Assembly (NCBI RefSeq): GCF_014635025.1
Contig: NZ_BMCE01000001.1
Location: forward strand, 1,116,001-1,180,000
DNA from: Fictibacillus barbaricus
Lineage (GTDB): Bacteria > Bacillota > Bacilli > Bacillales > Fictibacillaceae
Direction of reading: 5' to 3'
Length of the DNA stretch: 64,000 nt
Made by a program: the position numbers and the translations under genes
The notes under the pieces: model-generated
What the model saw: the letters and a program-made list of their open reading frames with translations, nothing else
What the model was told of the DNA's origin: nothing
The model's database searches: none
In this document: piece after piece, positions 16,210 through 25,455 of the stretch
How positions within the stretch are numbered: the stretch's first letter is position 1
How the letters are laid out: the number at the start of each line of letters is the position of its first letter

Positions 16210-18285
16210 TTGAAAGCTATTATCAAGGTTCGTTATTTTCTCTTAGTGGCTTTGTTAATCGTTCCTATGTTTACCGGATTAATTGAGGTTAATTCTATTT
16301 CTGCTAATCAACATAGCGGAGAACAATTGATTATTGCTCAGAATATGCCACAGCTTACCGAAGCGTTTAATGATAATACTATCGATTTAACAGCTTTATT
16401 AGCTAAAGAAGATGGTACGTATGTTGAAGTTAAACAGAATTTGAAATGGGGATCATTGAATAAGAATGTAGCTTCAGTAACGAAAGATGGTCTTGTGAGT
16501 TTAAGTGGAAAAAATGGAAGGACATTTATTTTTGTTACGAACGATAAATCCTTCGACAAGATTGGAATCCACGTAAAAGATGGCCAGGCAAGCTTAGAAA
16601 AGCAAAAAGGCACAAAGTATGACATCATTACTAAAGCAATTCATTCCATGACCGTAAAAGAAAAAATAGGACAGATGTTAATGCCTGATTTCCGGAATTG
16701 GAACGGCAAGCCAGTTACGGAAATGAATGATGAGATTAGAGAACTTGTAAAGAAATATCATCTTGGCGGAGTTATCCTTTTCCGTGAGAATGTAGTAACT
16801 ACTGAACAAACAGTTCGACTTATTGATGCGTATAAAAAAGCTAATGAAGATTATGGCCTGCTGCTTTCAATCGACCAGGAAGGTGGAATTGTGACACGTT
16901 TGCAGAGCGGTACCGATTTCCCAGGAAATATGGCGCTTGGTGCAACAAGGTCAATTGAATTGGCGGAATCTGTCGGACATGCTATCGGGTCTGAGCTTCA
17001 CTCCTTAGGAATTAACATGAACTTAGCTCCTGTTTTAGATGTAAACAACAATCCAGACAACCCTGTTATTGGTGTCAGATCATTCGGTGAGGATCCACAG
17101 CTTGTTGCAGACTTAGGGACAGCGTATGCAAAGGGTCTGCAGAAAGCAGGAATGGCTGCTACAGCTAAACACTTCCCTGGACATGGAGATACGGCTGTTG
17201 ATTCTCATTTAGGATTACCATCAGTTCCTCATGACAAAGAGCGCTTATTGAAAGTAGAGTTGTATCCTTTTCAGCAAGCGATGGATCAAGGAATGGATGC
17301 GATCATGACAGCACATGTAACTTTCCCTAAAATTGATCCTACTAAGGTAATTTCTAAAAAGGATGGAACTGAGATTGCACTACCTGCAACTTTGTCGTAT
17401 GAAGTTTTAACAAACTTAGTGAGAAAAGAGATGGGATTTGAAGGTGTAATTTCTACAGACGCTTTAAACATGAAAGCTATTGCTGATCATTTCGGTCCTG
17501 TAGATACTGCAATTCGCGCGGTTAATGCAGGTACAGACATTGTATTAATGCCTGTAGGGTTAGAAGAGGTTGCAAACGGATTGTATGCTGCTGTTGAAAA
17601 CGGAGAAGTAACAGAAGAAAGACTAAATCAATCTGTTGAACGTTTATTAACCTTAAAAGCGAAACGTGGTATTTATAAGCAAGTAAATGAAACGCCGATT
17701 GACGAAAAAATTGTACACGCAGAAAAAATAGTAGGAAACAAAGCTCATAAAGATCTAGAAAATGAAGTGGCTAGAAAATCGGTTACATTAGTTAAAAACA
17801 ATGGTGTATTACCTGCTAACAAAGATAATATTAACTCCATTGTAGTAGTTGGTAACACATACAGTGAAAATCTTCAACAAGCTTTGATTGCTTACCATCC
17901 TTCCGTTGAATTGATTAAATCAGCTCAAGTATTAAGTCAAGAGCAATTACAAAAAGTCCAAAATGCTGATTTAGTTGTACTTGGCACCTATACGTTTAAC
18001 GTTTCTGGACGCCTGCCATCTTCTCCGCAAATGCAGATGGTACAACAAGTTATTAATGCTGCTCCAGATAAAACAATAGCTGTTGGTATACGAAACCCAT
18101 ACGACATTATGGCGTTTCCAGAAATCTCAGGTTACCTAGCACAATACAGTTTTAGAGATGCAAGTTTTAGAGCTGCAGCTGAAACTATTTTTGGGATGAA
18201 CAATCCATCCGGAAAACTGCCAGTAACCATTTTTAAAGACGCAGAAACGGTTCTTTATCCGTTTGGTCATGGATTAAGCTACTAA
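16210..18285 (+). CDS. nagZ: secreted beta-N-acetylglucosaminidase NagZ with an N-terminal Ig-like domain
   Basis: I place the start at TTG 16210, nine bases after AAGGAGG; an upstream GTG at 16132 would put the cre site inside the gene. The 691-residue product has a signal peptide (about 1-32), a segment at about 50-125 with the Big_2 pattern (LKWGSLNKNVASVTKDGLVS), then the family 3 glycoside hydrolase barrel and the second domain found in B. subtilis NagZ. The catalytic Asp-His pair is in KHFPGHGDTAVDSH (D331, H333) and the nucleophile is D417 in STDALNMKAI. It cuts GlcNAc from MurNAc-containing fragments and muropeptides outside the cell. namZ follows 15 bases later. Confidence 0.92.
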   Translation: MKAIIKVRYFLLVALLIVPMFTGLIEVNSISANQHSGEQLIIAQNMPQLTEAFNDNTIDLTALLAKEDGTYVEVKQNLKWGSLNKNVASVTKDGLVSLSGKNGRTFIFVTNDKSFDKIGIHVKDGQASLEKQKGTKYDIITKAIHSMTVKEKIGQMLMPDFRNWNGKPVTEMNDEIRELVKKYHLGGVILFRENVVTTEQTVRLIDAYKKANEDYGLLLSIDQEGGIVTRLQSGTDFPGNMALGATRSIELAESVGHAIGSELHSLGINMNLAPVLDVNNNPDNPVIGVRSFGEDPQLVADLGTAYAKGLQKAGMAATAKHFPGHGDTAVDSHLGLPSVPHDKERLLKVELYPFQQAMDQGMDAIMTAHVTFPKIDPTKVISKKDGTEIALPATLSYEVLTNLVRKEMGFEGVISTDALNMKAIADHFGPVDTAIRAVNAGTDIVLMPVGLEEVANGLYAAVENGEVTEERLNQSVERLLTLKAKRGIYKQVNETPIDEKIVHAEKIVGNKAHKDLENEVARKSVTLVKNNGVLPANKDNINSIVVVGNTYSENLQQALIAYHPSVELIKSAQVLSQEQLQKVQNADLVVLGTYTFNVSGRLPSSPQMQMVQQVINAAPDKTIAVGIRNPYDIMAFPEISGYLAQYSFRDASFRAAAETIFGMNNPSGKLPVTIFKDAETVLYPFGHGLSY

Positions 18286-18300
18286 AAGGGGGATAAAAGA

Positions 18301-19554
18301 ATGAAAAAATGGGGAATCTTTTTAACCTTTCTGTTGATGTTTTCTCTAATACTTCCGGGTGCACAAGCTATCAATAATACGAGTAAAGAAAACAGGCAGA
18401 ACTTTAAAACAGGATTAGAAAGACTTTTAGAGAATGATATGTCTGTTTTAGAAGGAAAAAAAGTTGGCTTGATTACGAACCCAACGGGAATTGACCGAAA
18501 TCTAAACAGTATTGTGGATGTTTTATATAACCATCCAAATATCGAACTAAAAGCATTATATGGCCCCGAGCATGGTGTACGCGGAAGTGCACAAGCAGGA
18601 CAGTATGTCGAGTTTTATACTGATCCTGCAACAGGGCTGCCAGTTTACAGTTTATATGGAGCGACAAAGAAACCAACACCCGAAATGCTTGAAGGGATAG
18701 ATGTTCTTGTCTTTGATATCCAAGATGTTGGAACTCGATTCTATACGTACATCTACACGATGGCTTATGCGATGGAAGCTGCAAAGGAGAACAACATTCC
18801 TTTTGTCGTATTAGATCGTCCGAACCCGCTGGGGGGTGAACAAGTAGAAGGTCCTGTTTTAGATCCAACATATTCTTCTTTTATAGGCTTATATCCGATT
18901 CCGCTGAAGCACGGAATGACGGTTGGAGAAATGGCTCATCTGTTTAACGAAGAATTTGGGATCGGAGCAGATTTGAAAGTTGTTGAGATGAAAGGATGGA
19001 AGAGATCTTGGGCATATGAAGACAGTGGTCTGGAGTGGGTGCTTCCTTCACCAAATATGCCGACAAAAGATACGGCACTTGTTTATCCAGGAAGCGCACT
19101 AATTGAGGGTACAAATGTTTCAGAAGGACGAGGGACAACAAAGCCGTTTGAGCTGATTGGAGCACCTTTCATTAATGGTGATCAACTCGCTAAGAAATTG
19201 AATGAAGAAGCCTTGCCTGGAGTGAAATTTCGTTCTGCTTCCTTTATTCCTGCATCTTCAAAACATGTAGGTAAGCTGTCACATGGCATAGAGATCCACG
19301 TTACAGATGATAAATTATTCCAGCCGGTATTAACAGGAATTACACTAGTAAAAGCCATTCATGATCTGTACCCGAATGATTTTCAATTTCGGGCTGAAGA
19401 CAGCAGAGGTATTTCTTTCTTCGACCTTTTAGTAGGTAATGGATGGATCAGGGAGTATATTGAATCTGGACGTTCGGTTGATGATATTGTTTCCCGTTAC
19501 AACGAGGAATTAAATACCTTCAAGGATTTAAGAGAAGAATATTTGTTGTACTAA
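18301..19554 (+). CDS. namZ: secreted exo-beta-N-acetylmuramidase NamZ (DUF1343, YbbC-like)
   Basis: A 417-residue protein with a clear signal peptide ending at AQA (about residue 23), then one DUF1343 domain: VGLITNPTGID, LYGPEHGVRG, VFDIQDVGTRFYTY and VLDRPNPLGG are its hallmarks. The B. subtilis homologue YbbC (NamZ) removes MurNAc from the non-reducing ends of wall chains. With NagZ it digests glycan strands to free GlcNAc and MurNAc. ATG 18301 follows AAGGGGGAT. It is the second gene of the nagZ transcript and ends at a terminator. Confidence 0.92.
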   Translation: MKKWGIFLTFLLMFSLILPGAQAINNTSKENRQNFKTGLERLLENDMSVLEGKKVGLITNPTGIDRNLNSIVDVLYNHPNIELKALYGPEHGVRGSAQAGQYVEFYTDPATGLPVYSLYGATKKPTPEMLEGIDVLVFDIQDVGTRFYTYIYTMAYAMEAAKENNIPFVVLDRPNPLGGEQVEGPVLDPTYSSFIGLYPIPLKHGMTVGEMAHLFNEEFGIGADLKVVEMKGWKRSWAYEDSGLEWVLPSPNMPTKDTALVYPGSALIEGTNVSEGRGTTKPFELIGAPFINGDQLAKKLNEEALPGVKFRSASFIPASSKHVGKLSHGIEIHVTDDKLFQPVLTGITLVKAIHDLYPNDFQFRAEDSRGISFFDLLVGNGWIREYIESGRSVDDIVSRYNEELNTFKDLREEYLLY

Positions 19555-19563
19555 TAAATAGAG

Positions 19564-19597
19564 AGCTAAGGCAGCAACTTTAGCCTTAGCTTTTTTT
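19564..19597 (+). terminator. terminator after namZ
   Basis: AGCTAAGGC pairs with GCCTTAGCT (9 bp) around a 10-base loop, then TTTTTTT. Confidence 0.9.
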
Positions 19598-19612
19598 ATT
19601 TGAATTTTCTGA

Positions 19613-19630
19613 CTGGTATAGACAACTAGT
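19613..19630. promoter_or_regulatory. NagR operator-like site upstream of the regulator gene
   Basis: CTGGTATAGACAACTAGT repeats the core of the site at 16074-16090. It begins 16 bases after the namZ terminator, so it should control a separate transcript starting with nagR. Confidence 0.75.
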
Positions 19631-19670
19631 TATAACAATGATACTCTTGGCATAAAGTGATAAAAGGGGA

Positions 19671-19775
19671 ATGGACATGTAAGAATGTTTTGAAGGAAAT
19701 GTAAATAAAGATATACCAACAGCAGTTCATAATAAGTACGCTATTGGATCAAGGTGCCAGGAGTCTTGTAGATAA
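19671..19775 (+). pseudogene. short frame with early stop before nagR; remnant or leader
   Basis: AAAAGGGGA leads to ATG 19671, but the frame reads Met-Asp-Met-stop and then stays open for 30 codons (19683-19775, ECFEGNVNKDIPTAVHNKYA...). Without the TAA at 19680 it would be a 34-codon peptide with a good ribosome site. It may be a gene remnant, a broken leader peptide or chance. Confidence 0.3.
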
Positions 19776-19793
19776 GGAGAGTTGACTCATTTT

Positions 19794-20513
19794 ATGATAG
19801 ATAAAACATCACCAATGCCTCTTTATTTTCAGATAGAAGAAGCAATTAAACTAAAGATCGAAAAGGGGGAATGGGTGTCAGGATCCATGATCTCTTCTGA
19901 AAGAGAATTTGCTGAAGCCTATGAAGTAAGCCGGATGACTGTCCGTCAGGCTATAAATAATTTAGTGAATGATGGATATTTAACACGCCGTAAAGGAAAA
20001 GGAACTTTTGTTTCTGCAAAAAAAATTGAGCAGAAACTTTTAGGGCTGACTAGTTTTACAGAAGACATGAGGTCAAGAGGGTATAGGCCAGCATCAAAAC
20101 TTGTATCCTTTCAAACGATAAATGCCAATCAACGACTGGCAAAGGTATTAGACATTACAGAGAACCATGAAGTTTATGAGATTAAACGGGTACGTCTAGC
20201 AAATGATATTCCGATGGCAATCGAGACCACCTTTGTTCCCGTTGATCTTATTCAGCTACAAGAAGATCATATTAAAGAAGGATCATTGTATTCACAAGTG
20301 GAGAATGCAGGCTTTGTTATTGATTATGCGACTCAGAGTTTGGAAGCATCCATCGCCCGTGAAGCTGAAAGTGAAATTCTCGAGATCACAAAAGGTGCAC
20401 CTGTACTTTTGATCGAAAGACAAACCTACTTGACCACTGGAAAGCCGCTTGAATTAGTACACTCTGTCTACAGAGGAGACCGCTACAAGTTTATGATTGA
20501 TATGAAGCGCTAA
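19794..20513 (+). CDS. nagR: GntR/HutC-family regulator, NagR (YvoA) type
   Basis: A 239-residue regulator. The N-terminal winged helix (about 5-75: SEREFAEAYEVSRMTVRQAINNL, then RRKGKGTFV) binds DNA. The UTRA effector domain (about 90-235) carries LTSFTEDMRSRG, RVRLANDIPMAIE and a VYRGDRY motif near the C-terminus, all shared with B. subtilis YvoA/NagR, which responds to glucosamine-6-phosphate. I prefer ATG 19794 (AAGGAGA 13 bases before); TTG 19782 is too close to that site. It should repress through the two operator-like sites at 16074 and 19613. Known MurNAc operons usually carry an RpiR-type MurR, so a NagR here is noteworthy. Confidence 0.88.
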   Translation: MIDKTSPMPLYFQIEEAIKLKIEKGEWVSGSMISSEREFAEAYEVSRMTVRQAINNLVNDGYLTRRKGKGTFVSAKKIEQKLLGLTSFTEDMRSRGYRPASKLVSFQTINANQRLAKVLDITENHEVYEIKRVRLANDIPMAIETTFVPVDLIQLQEDHIKEGSLYSQVENAGFVIDYATQSLEASIAREAESEILEITKGAPVLLIERQTYLTTGKPLELVHSVYRGDRYKFMIDMKR

Positions 20514-20531
20514 AAGGCGTTTTATATAAAA

Positions 20532-20547
20532 ATGAAAGCGTTTACTA
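20532..20547. promoter_or_regulatory. CcpA cre-like site between nagR and murP
   Basis: ATGAAAGCGTTTACTA matches the cre consensus except for the last conserved A. It lies just before the murP ribosome site GGGGGAAGG. Confidence 0.75.
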
Positions 20548-20562
20548 AAAGGGGGAAGGAAA

Positions 20563-21936
20563 ATGGGGAAAGAGCAGCAAATGGCTCAAGGCATTATTGA
20601 AAAGCTCGGAGGTTCATCAAACATCAAATCATTGATGCATTGTATGACTAGGATTAGGGTTAATTTACATGATCCGTCAAAGGCAGATTTGAATGGGTTA
20701 AAAGATGTTGAAGGTGTGCTTGGCGTTGTTGAAGATGACACACTCCAAATCATAGTGGGGCCAGGGATTGTTAACCGGGTAACACTTGCAATGAGTGAAG
20801 AGACGGGAATGAACATCCAGTCTGTTGATGAAGCGAACCCAATGGATCTTGAACAGATGGCACGAATGAATAAGGATGCCATCAATAAGAAAAATGCGAC
20901 TCCTTTTAAACAGTTCTTAAGAAAGATCGCTAGCATCTTCATTCCTCTAATTCCAGCAATCGTTGCTTCAGGTTTGATCGCAGGTATTACGAACGTGGCG
21001 ATAAGAACGGGTGCTGATCCAGAATCTTCAATCATGCAGATGCTTAGTTTAATAGGCTGGGGAGTTTTTAGCTACTTAGCAGTGTTTGTTGGTATTAATA
21101 CAGCTAAAGAGTTTGGCGGAACCCCTGCATTAGGTGGAGCAGCTGGTATTTTGCTCATTAACCCGGGTCTTGCAAACATTACTCTATTTGGTGATCCGCT
21201 TGTTGTAGGCCGTGGTGGCTTGATTGGTGTTATGCTTGCAGCATTTTTTATCGCCTTTTTAGAAAAACGTATTCGTAAATTTGTACATCCATCTATCGAT
21301 ATCATTGTAACTCCTACACTAGCTTTATTGATCACTGGTTTTGCAACGCTATTTGTCCTTCAGCCTGTTGGTGGTTTCTTATCAGATCTGATTACAAAAG
21401 GATTATTAAATTTAATTGATATTGGCGGTATTTTCTCAGGACTTATTTTAGCTGGTACATTCTTGCCTCTTGTTGTTACGGGATTGCATCAAGGATTGAC
21501 ACCGGTACACATGGAGCTTATCAATACCATTGGTGATGATCCATTATTGCCGATTTTAGCCATGGGAGGGGCTGGTCAAGTTGGTGCCGCGTTTGCCATC
21601 TACTTTAAAACAAAGAACCAGCGTCTTCGTAAAGTTATTAAAGGCGGACTGCCAGTTGGTATGTTAGGAATCGGTGAACCGCTGATCTTTGGGGTTACCC
21701 TTCCATTAGGCCGCCCGTTCTTAACAGCTTGTTTAGGAGCTGCAGTTGGAGGAGCATTCCAGGCATTTTATGAAGTGGCTACAATTGCGATAGGTGTTTC
21801 TGGTATTCCTCTCGTATTCCTTGTTAACGCGAACGAAATGGTTCTTTATTTAGTAGGTCTCGTCATTGCATATATTTTTGGTTTCCTGTTCACATGGACG
21901 TTTGGATTTAAAGAAAGTATGGCTAAAGACATTTAA
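20563..21936 (+). CDS. murP: phosphotransferase permease for N-acetylmuramic acid (EIIBC)
   Basis: A 457-residue permease with an N-terminal EIIB domain (about 1-85) and a ten-helix EIIC domain (about 115-450). The phosphorylated Cys is in SLMHCMTRIRV (about 28). GLHQGLTPVHMELINTIGDD and LPVGMLGIGEPLIFGV are EIIC signatures shared with MurP (YbbF). No EIIA domain is fused, so a general EIIA-Glc must supply phosphate. It brings in MurNAc, or the GlcNAc-MurNAc disaccharide, as the 6-phosphate. The enzymes for both products follow immediately. Confidence 0.9.
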   Translation: MGKEQQMAQGIIEKLGGSSNIKSLMHCMTRIRVNLHDPSKADLNGLKDVEGVLGVVEDDTLQIIVGPGIVNRVTLAMSEETGMNIQSVDEANPMDLEQMARMNKDAINKKNATPFKQFLRKIASIFIPLIPAIVASGLIAGITNVAIRTGADPESSIMQMLSLIGWGVFSYLAVFVGINTAKEFGGTPALGGAAGILLINPGLANITLFGDPLVVGRGGLIGVMLAAFFIAFLEKRIRKFVHPSIDIIVTPTLALLITGFATLFVLQPVGGFLSDLITKGLLNLIDIGGIFSGLILAGTFLPLVVTGLHQGLTPVHMELINTIGDDPLLPILAMGGAGQVGAAFAIYFKTKNQRLRKVIKGGLPVGMLGIGEPLIFGVTLPLGRPFLTACLGAAVGGAFQAFYEVATIAIGVSGIPLVFLVNANEMVLYLVGLVIAYIFGFLFTWTFGFKESMAKDI

Positions 21937-21953
21937 TCAGGAGTGAATGCTCT

Positions 21954-23003
21954 TTGTGTTATGGAATTTCTATCTATTTAAGTGAATCACACTCATTTAA
22001 CAAAAACTGGGTTGAGAAGGCAGCGAAAAATGGTTTTCAGTACATCTTTACTTCTCTTCATATTCCAGAGGAAGCAGAAGTCAACTTTATTAAACAGGTA
22101 AAATCACTGGGTAAAATGGCTGCGGAAGCTCATATGGAAGTTATGGCAGATGTGTCGCCTGCTTCTCTTAGAAGGTTGGGTTTATCATTTACTGAACTGC
22201 CTTCAATTGCAGACTGGGGGATTTCAGGATTGAGGCTGGATTATGGGTTTACAGCTAAGCAGATTGCTTGGCTGTCCCATTCTCTAAAAATTGGATTGAA
22301 CGCGAGTACCACCGATGAAGAACAGTTAAAAGAACTGTTGGATGAAGGACTGCAAACGAACCAGGCAGAAGCGTGGCATAACTTTTATCCAAAACCATTC
22401 ACAGGCATCTCGAGACAGTCACTCAAAGAACGTAATTCTCTTTTTCATCGATATGGAATAAAAACAATGGGGTTTATCCAAGGTGATGACAGGTTACGGG
22501 GACCGCTTTATGAAGGACTGCCTACAATCGAGGATCACAGAAATGTCACACCCATTGATGCAGCACTTGAACTTCGTGAATTAGGCACTGATAAAGTCTG
22601 TGTCGGAGATCTTAACCTTACTGACCAGACCTTAAAAGAGTTTTGTAGCTTAATGGATGGGACAGTTCCGCTTTATGTTGAACTTAACGAAGGTTATGAG
22701 CATTTCTACAAATTGATCCACACCAACAGAATGGATGCAGCACAATATGTGATCAGGTCGGTCGAATCAAGAGGGATGGAACTTCTATACGATCAAGAGG
22801 CTCATAATTCGGAGACATTTAAAAAAGGTTCGATTACGGTTGATAACAAGTTATATGGGAGATATGCTGGTGAGCTTCAAATCTGTTTAGAAGACCTGCC
22901 AGCGAATCCTAATATGAATGTTGCTGGATATGTTCGGGAAGAAAGCCTATCTATGTTGAAGTGGGTTGGAAGTGGTCAGAAGTTTGTTCTTCATAAGAAG
23001 TAG
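21954..23003 (+). CDS. mupG: 6-phospho-N-acetylmuramidase MupG (DUF871)
   Basis: This 349-residue protein belongs to DUF871: the N-terminal barrel begins YGISIYLSES and includes FQYIFTSLHIPEE and GLRLDYGF; a C-terminal cyclophilin-like domain (about 240-349) ends the protein. In Staphylococcus aureus the family member MupG splits MurNAc-6P-GlcNAc inside the cell. The start is TTG 21954, with AGGAG ten bases before it. It lies 17 bases after murP, so co-transcription is nearly certain and implies that some disaccharide enters uncut. Confidence 0.9.
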   Translation: MCYGISIYLSESHSFNKNWVEKAAKNGFQYIFTSLHIPEEAEVNFIKQVKSLGKMAAEAHMEVMADVSPASLRRLGLSFTELPSIADWGISGLRLDYGFTAKQIAWLSHSLKIGLNASTTDEEQLKELLDEGLQTNQAEAWHNFYPKPFTGISRQSLKERNSLFHRYGIKTMGFIQGDDRLRGPLYEGLPTIEDHRNVTPIDAALELRELGTDKVCVGDLNLTDQTLKEFCSLMDGTVPLYVELNEGYEHFYKLIHTNRMDAAQYVIRSVESRGMELLYDQEAHNSETFKKGSITVDNKLYGRYAGELQICLEDLPANPNMNVAGYVREESLSMLKWVGSGQKFVLHKK

Positions 23004-23087
23004 AAGTATATGTAATATCGGCGAGAATTTATTTTTATCGGCAAATTAAACTAGTCTGTTCAAATACATTTAATAAAGGAGATCAAG

Positions 23088-23993
23088 ATGGACTTAACCA
23101 AATTGGCTACTGAAAAAAGGAACCTAGACACATTAAATATTGATGAACTTTCAACAGCAGAAGTGGTCAAAAAAATACATGAAGCCGATCTTGGAGTAGC
23201 CAGTTGTATTACTCCTGTTTTAAATGAAATAAGTAATGTAGCAGAAAAAGTGGTAAAAGCGTTCGAAAGTGGAGGTCGGTTAATCTACATTGGTGCGGGA
23301 ACGAGCGGCAGACTAGGTGTACTTGATGCTTCTGAATGCCCTCCTACTTATGGGACTGATCCTGATATGGTTATAGGTCTGATCGCAGGTGGTGAATATG
23401 CACTCCAACATGCAATTGAGGGTGCTGAAGATAATTTGGAGCTCGGTAAGTCGGATCTTCAGAAAATAAACTTAACGGATAAAGATGTAGTAGTCGCTGT
23501 TGCTGCATCGGGTCGTACGCCATATTGTATGGGTGCAATAGATTATGCCAAAGCACAAGGTGCATACACGGCAGCACTCGTTTGTGCCGAAGATTCACCT
23601 ATGCAGAAACTTGCGGATATATGCATACCAGTAATTACTGGTCCAGAAGTAGTGACGGGCTCTACACGTATGAAGGCTGGAACGGCTCAAAAACTTGTAC
23701 TTAATATGATTAGTACAACGAGTATGATCAAATGGGGGAAAGTGTACAGCAATTTAATGGTAGATGTTCAGCCTACCAATGAAAAACTAAGGCAGCGGGC
23801 AAAAAATATCATTATTGAGGCTGCTGGTGTTTCAGAAAAAGAAGCAGAACAAGCATTGCTGGAGCAGGAAGGCAACACAAAAGCAGCTATATTTCAGCTT
23901 ATTACCGGAGTTCAAGCAGATAAAGCAAGAAAACATCTAAATCAGCATAACGGTAAGTTAAAAGAAGCAATACGTATGTTCACTCAAAAGTGA
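23088..23993 (+). CDS. murQ: N-acetylmuramic acid 6-phosphate etherase
   Basis: A 301-residue enzyme with the SIS sugar-isomerase fold. GAGTSGRLGVLDASECPPT (about 65-83) carries the phosphate loop and the catalytic Glu; VTGSTRMKAGTAQK is the second family signature. The C-terminal ends in a UBA-like helical segment (ASGVSEKEAEQAL-type). It removes lactate from MurNAc-6P to give GlcNAc-6P, which feeds nagA/nagB encoded elsewhere. AAAGGAG precedes ATG 23088, and nagP follows 15 bases later. Confidence 0.95.
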   Translation: MDLTKLATEKRNLDTLNIDELSTAEVVKKIHEADLGVASCITPVLNEISNVAEKVVKAFESGGRLIYIGAGTSGRLGVLDASECPPTYGTDPDMVIGLIAGGEYALQHAIEGAEDNLELGKSDLQKINLTDKDVVVAVAASGRTPYCMGAIDYAKAQGAYTAALVCAEDSPMQKLADICIPVITGPEVVTGSTRMKAGTAQKLVLNMISTTSMIKWGKVYSNLMVDVQPTNEKLRQRAKNIIIEAAGVSEKEAEQALLEQEGNTKAAIFQLITGVQADKARKHLNQHNGKLKEAIRMFTQK

Positions 23994-24008
23994 GAGGGGT
24001 AGATGAAT

Positions 24009-25418
24009 ATGTTAGGTTTCTTGCAGCGCATAGGTCGTGCACTCATGCTGCCAATTGCGGTTTTACCTGCAGCTGGGCTCATACTTCGTTTTGGTCAAGA
24101 TGATTTACTAGGTATTCCTTTTTTAGCTGCAGCTGGTAATGCAATATTTGGTCACCTGGCTTTAATATTTGCGATTGGGGTAGCGGTTGGACTTGCAAAA
24201 GACGGTAACGGGGCAGCAGGGCTTGCGGGAGCTATCGGTTATTTTGTATTGACAGAAGGGGCAGTAAAATTTGCCGAAGTTAACCTGGGATTTGAAGGCA
24301 AGTTTGACATGTCTGTTCTGGGAGGTATTCTGGCAGGGGTTGTAGCAGGGCTCTTATATAATAAATTCTCTAATACGAAACTGCCCGAATGGCTTTCCTT
24401 TTTTGGAGGAAGACGATTTGTACCGATCGTGACAGCAGGAACTATGGTTGTTCTAGCTTTAATTTTTGGCTTTATCTGGCCATATATTCAAATGATGTTA
24501 GAAAACGTTGGTACATGGATTACCAGTGCGGGAGCAATAGGTGCAGGGATCTTTGGTTTCTTTAACCGATTATTAATACCTCTAGGGCTTCATCATGTGC
24601 TTAACAGTTTCTTATGGTTTGTGTTTGGAGAATTTACAGGTGAGAACGGAAAAGTTGTAACGGGAGATTTAGCAAGATTCTTTGCGGATGATCCAAGAGC
24701 AGGCTTTTATATGGCTGGATTCTTCCCTGTTATGATGTTCGGTTTACCGGCTGCTTGCTTTGCCATGATCCATGCCGCAAAAAAACATCGTAAAAAAGCA
24801 GTTGCTGGAATGTTAGGAAGTATGGCACTCACTTCATTTGTAACAGGGATTACTGAACCAATTGAATTTGCGTTTATGTTCTTATCACCGCTTCTATATG
24901 TTATTCATGCTGTACTGACAGCAGCATCTATGTCAATTGCTGTCTTGTTTGATATCCATCATGGATTCACATTCTCAGCGGGTGCCATCGATTATTTCTT
25001 AAATATTGGCAAAGCACAAAACGGTTGGCTCTTGCTTCCGATCGGAGCTGTGTATTTTGCTGTATATTATACAGTCTTCCGTTATCTGATCGTGAAACTT
25101 GATCTCAAAACACCAGGGAGAGAAGATGAAGACACGATCGTATCTGAGGCAGCTGCGACATCAACAGCAGCGAATGAAAAGTATGATCGAGCAGCTGAAG
25201 CATATTTGGAAGCCTTAGGCGGAAAAGAGAATATTGTCTTGCTAGAAAACTGTATTACTAGATTAAGGATTCGGATTAAGGATCTTGCTAGAATAAACGA
25301 AGATGCGCTTCGTAAAGCTGGATCAAAAGGTTTAATTAAACTAAATAACGAAAATATCCAGGTCATTGTTGGGTCAGAAGTGGAGCCTATAGCAGATAGC
25401 ATGCGAGAAAAGCTATAA
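24009..25418 (+). CDS. nagP: phosphotransferase permease for N-acetylglucosamine (EIICB)
   Basis: A 469-residue EIICB. I prefer ATG 24009, eight bases after GAGGGGT; ATG 24003 is almost on that site. The EIIC domain (about 1-370) has the NagP/NagE hallmarks RIGRALMLPIAVLPAAGLIL, IPLGLHHVLNSFLWF and FVTGITEPIEFAFMF. A linker rich in Ala, Glu and Thr follows, then EIIB (about 395-469) with the phospho-Cys in LLENCITRLRIRI. It imports GlcNAc released by NagZ/NamZ as GlcNAc-6P. It closes the operon before a strong terminator. Confidence 0.9.
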   Translation: MLGFLQRIGRALMLPIAVLPAAGLILRFGQDDLLGIPFLAAAGNAIFGHLALIFAIGVAVGLAKDGNGAAGLAGAIGYFVLTEGAVKFAEVNLGFEGKFDMSVLGGILAGVVAGLLYNKFSNTKLPEWLSFFGGRRFVPIVTAGTMVVLALIFGFIWPYIQMMLENVGTWITSAGAIGAGIFGFFNRLLIPLGLHHVLNSFLWFVFGEFTGENGKVVTGDLARFFADDPRAGFYMAGFFPVMMFGLPAACFAMIHAAKKHRKKAVAGMLGSMALTSFVTGITEPIEFAFMFLSPLLYVIHAVLTAASMSIAVLFDIHHGFTFSAGAIDYFLNIGKAQNGWLLLPIGAVYFAVYYTVFRYLIVKLDLKTPGREDEDTIVSEAAATSTAANEKYDRAAEAYLEALGGKENIVLLENCITRLRIRIKDLARINEDALRKAGSKGLIKLNNENIQVIVGSEVEPIADSMREKL

Positions 25419-25421
25419 AAA

Positions 25422-25455
25422 AGAGAACACCATTTCATAGAAATGGTGTTCTTCT
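25422..25455. terminator. terminator closing the amino-sugar operon
   Basis: GAACACCATTTC and GAAATGGTGTTC form a 12-bp stem with a 3-base loop. The T-run on the plus strand is short (TTCTTCTC); on the minus strand the A-run at 25417-25422 gives TTTTTT, so it may mainly serve the gene coming from the right. Confidence 0.7.
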
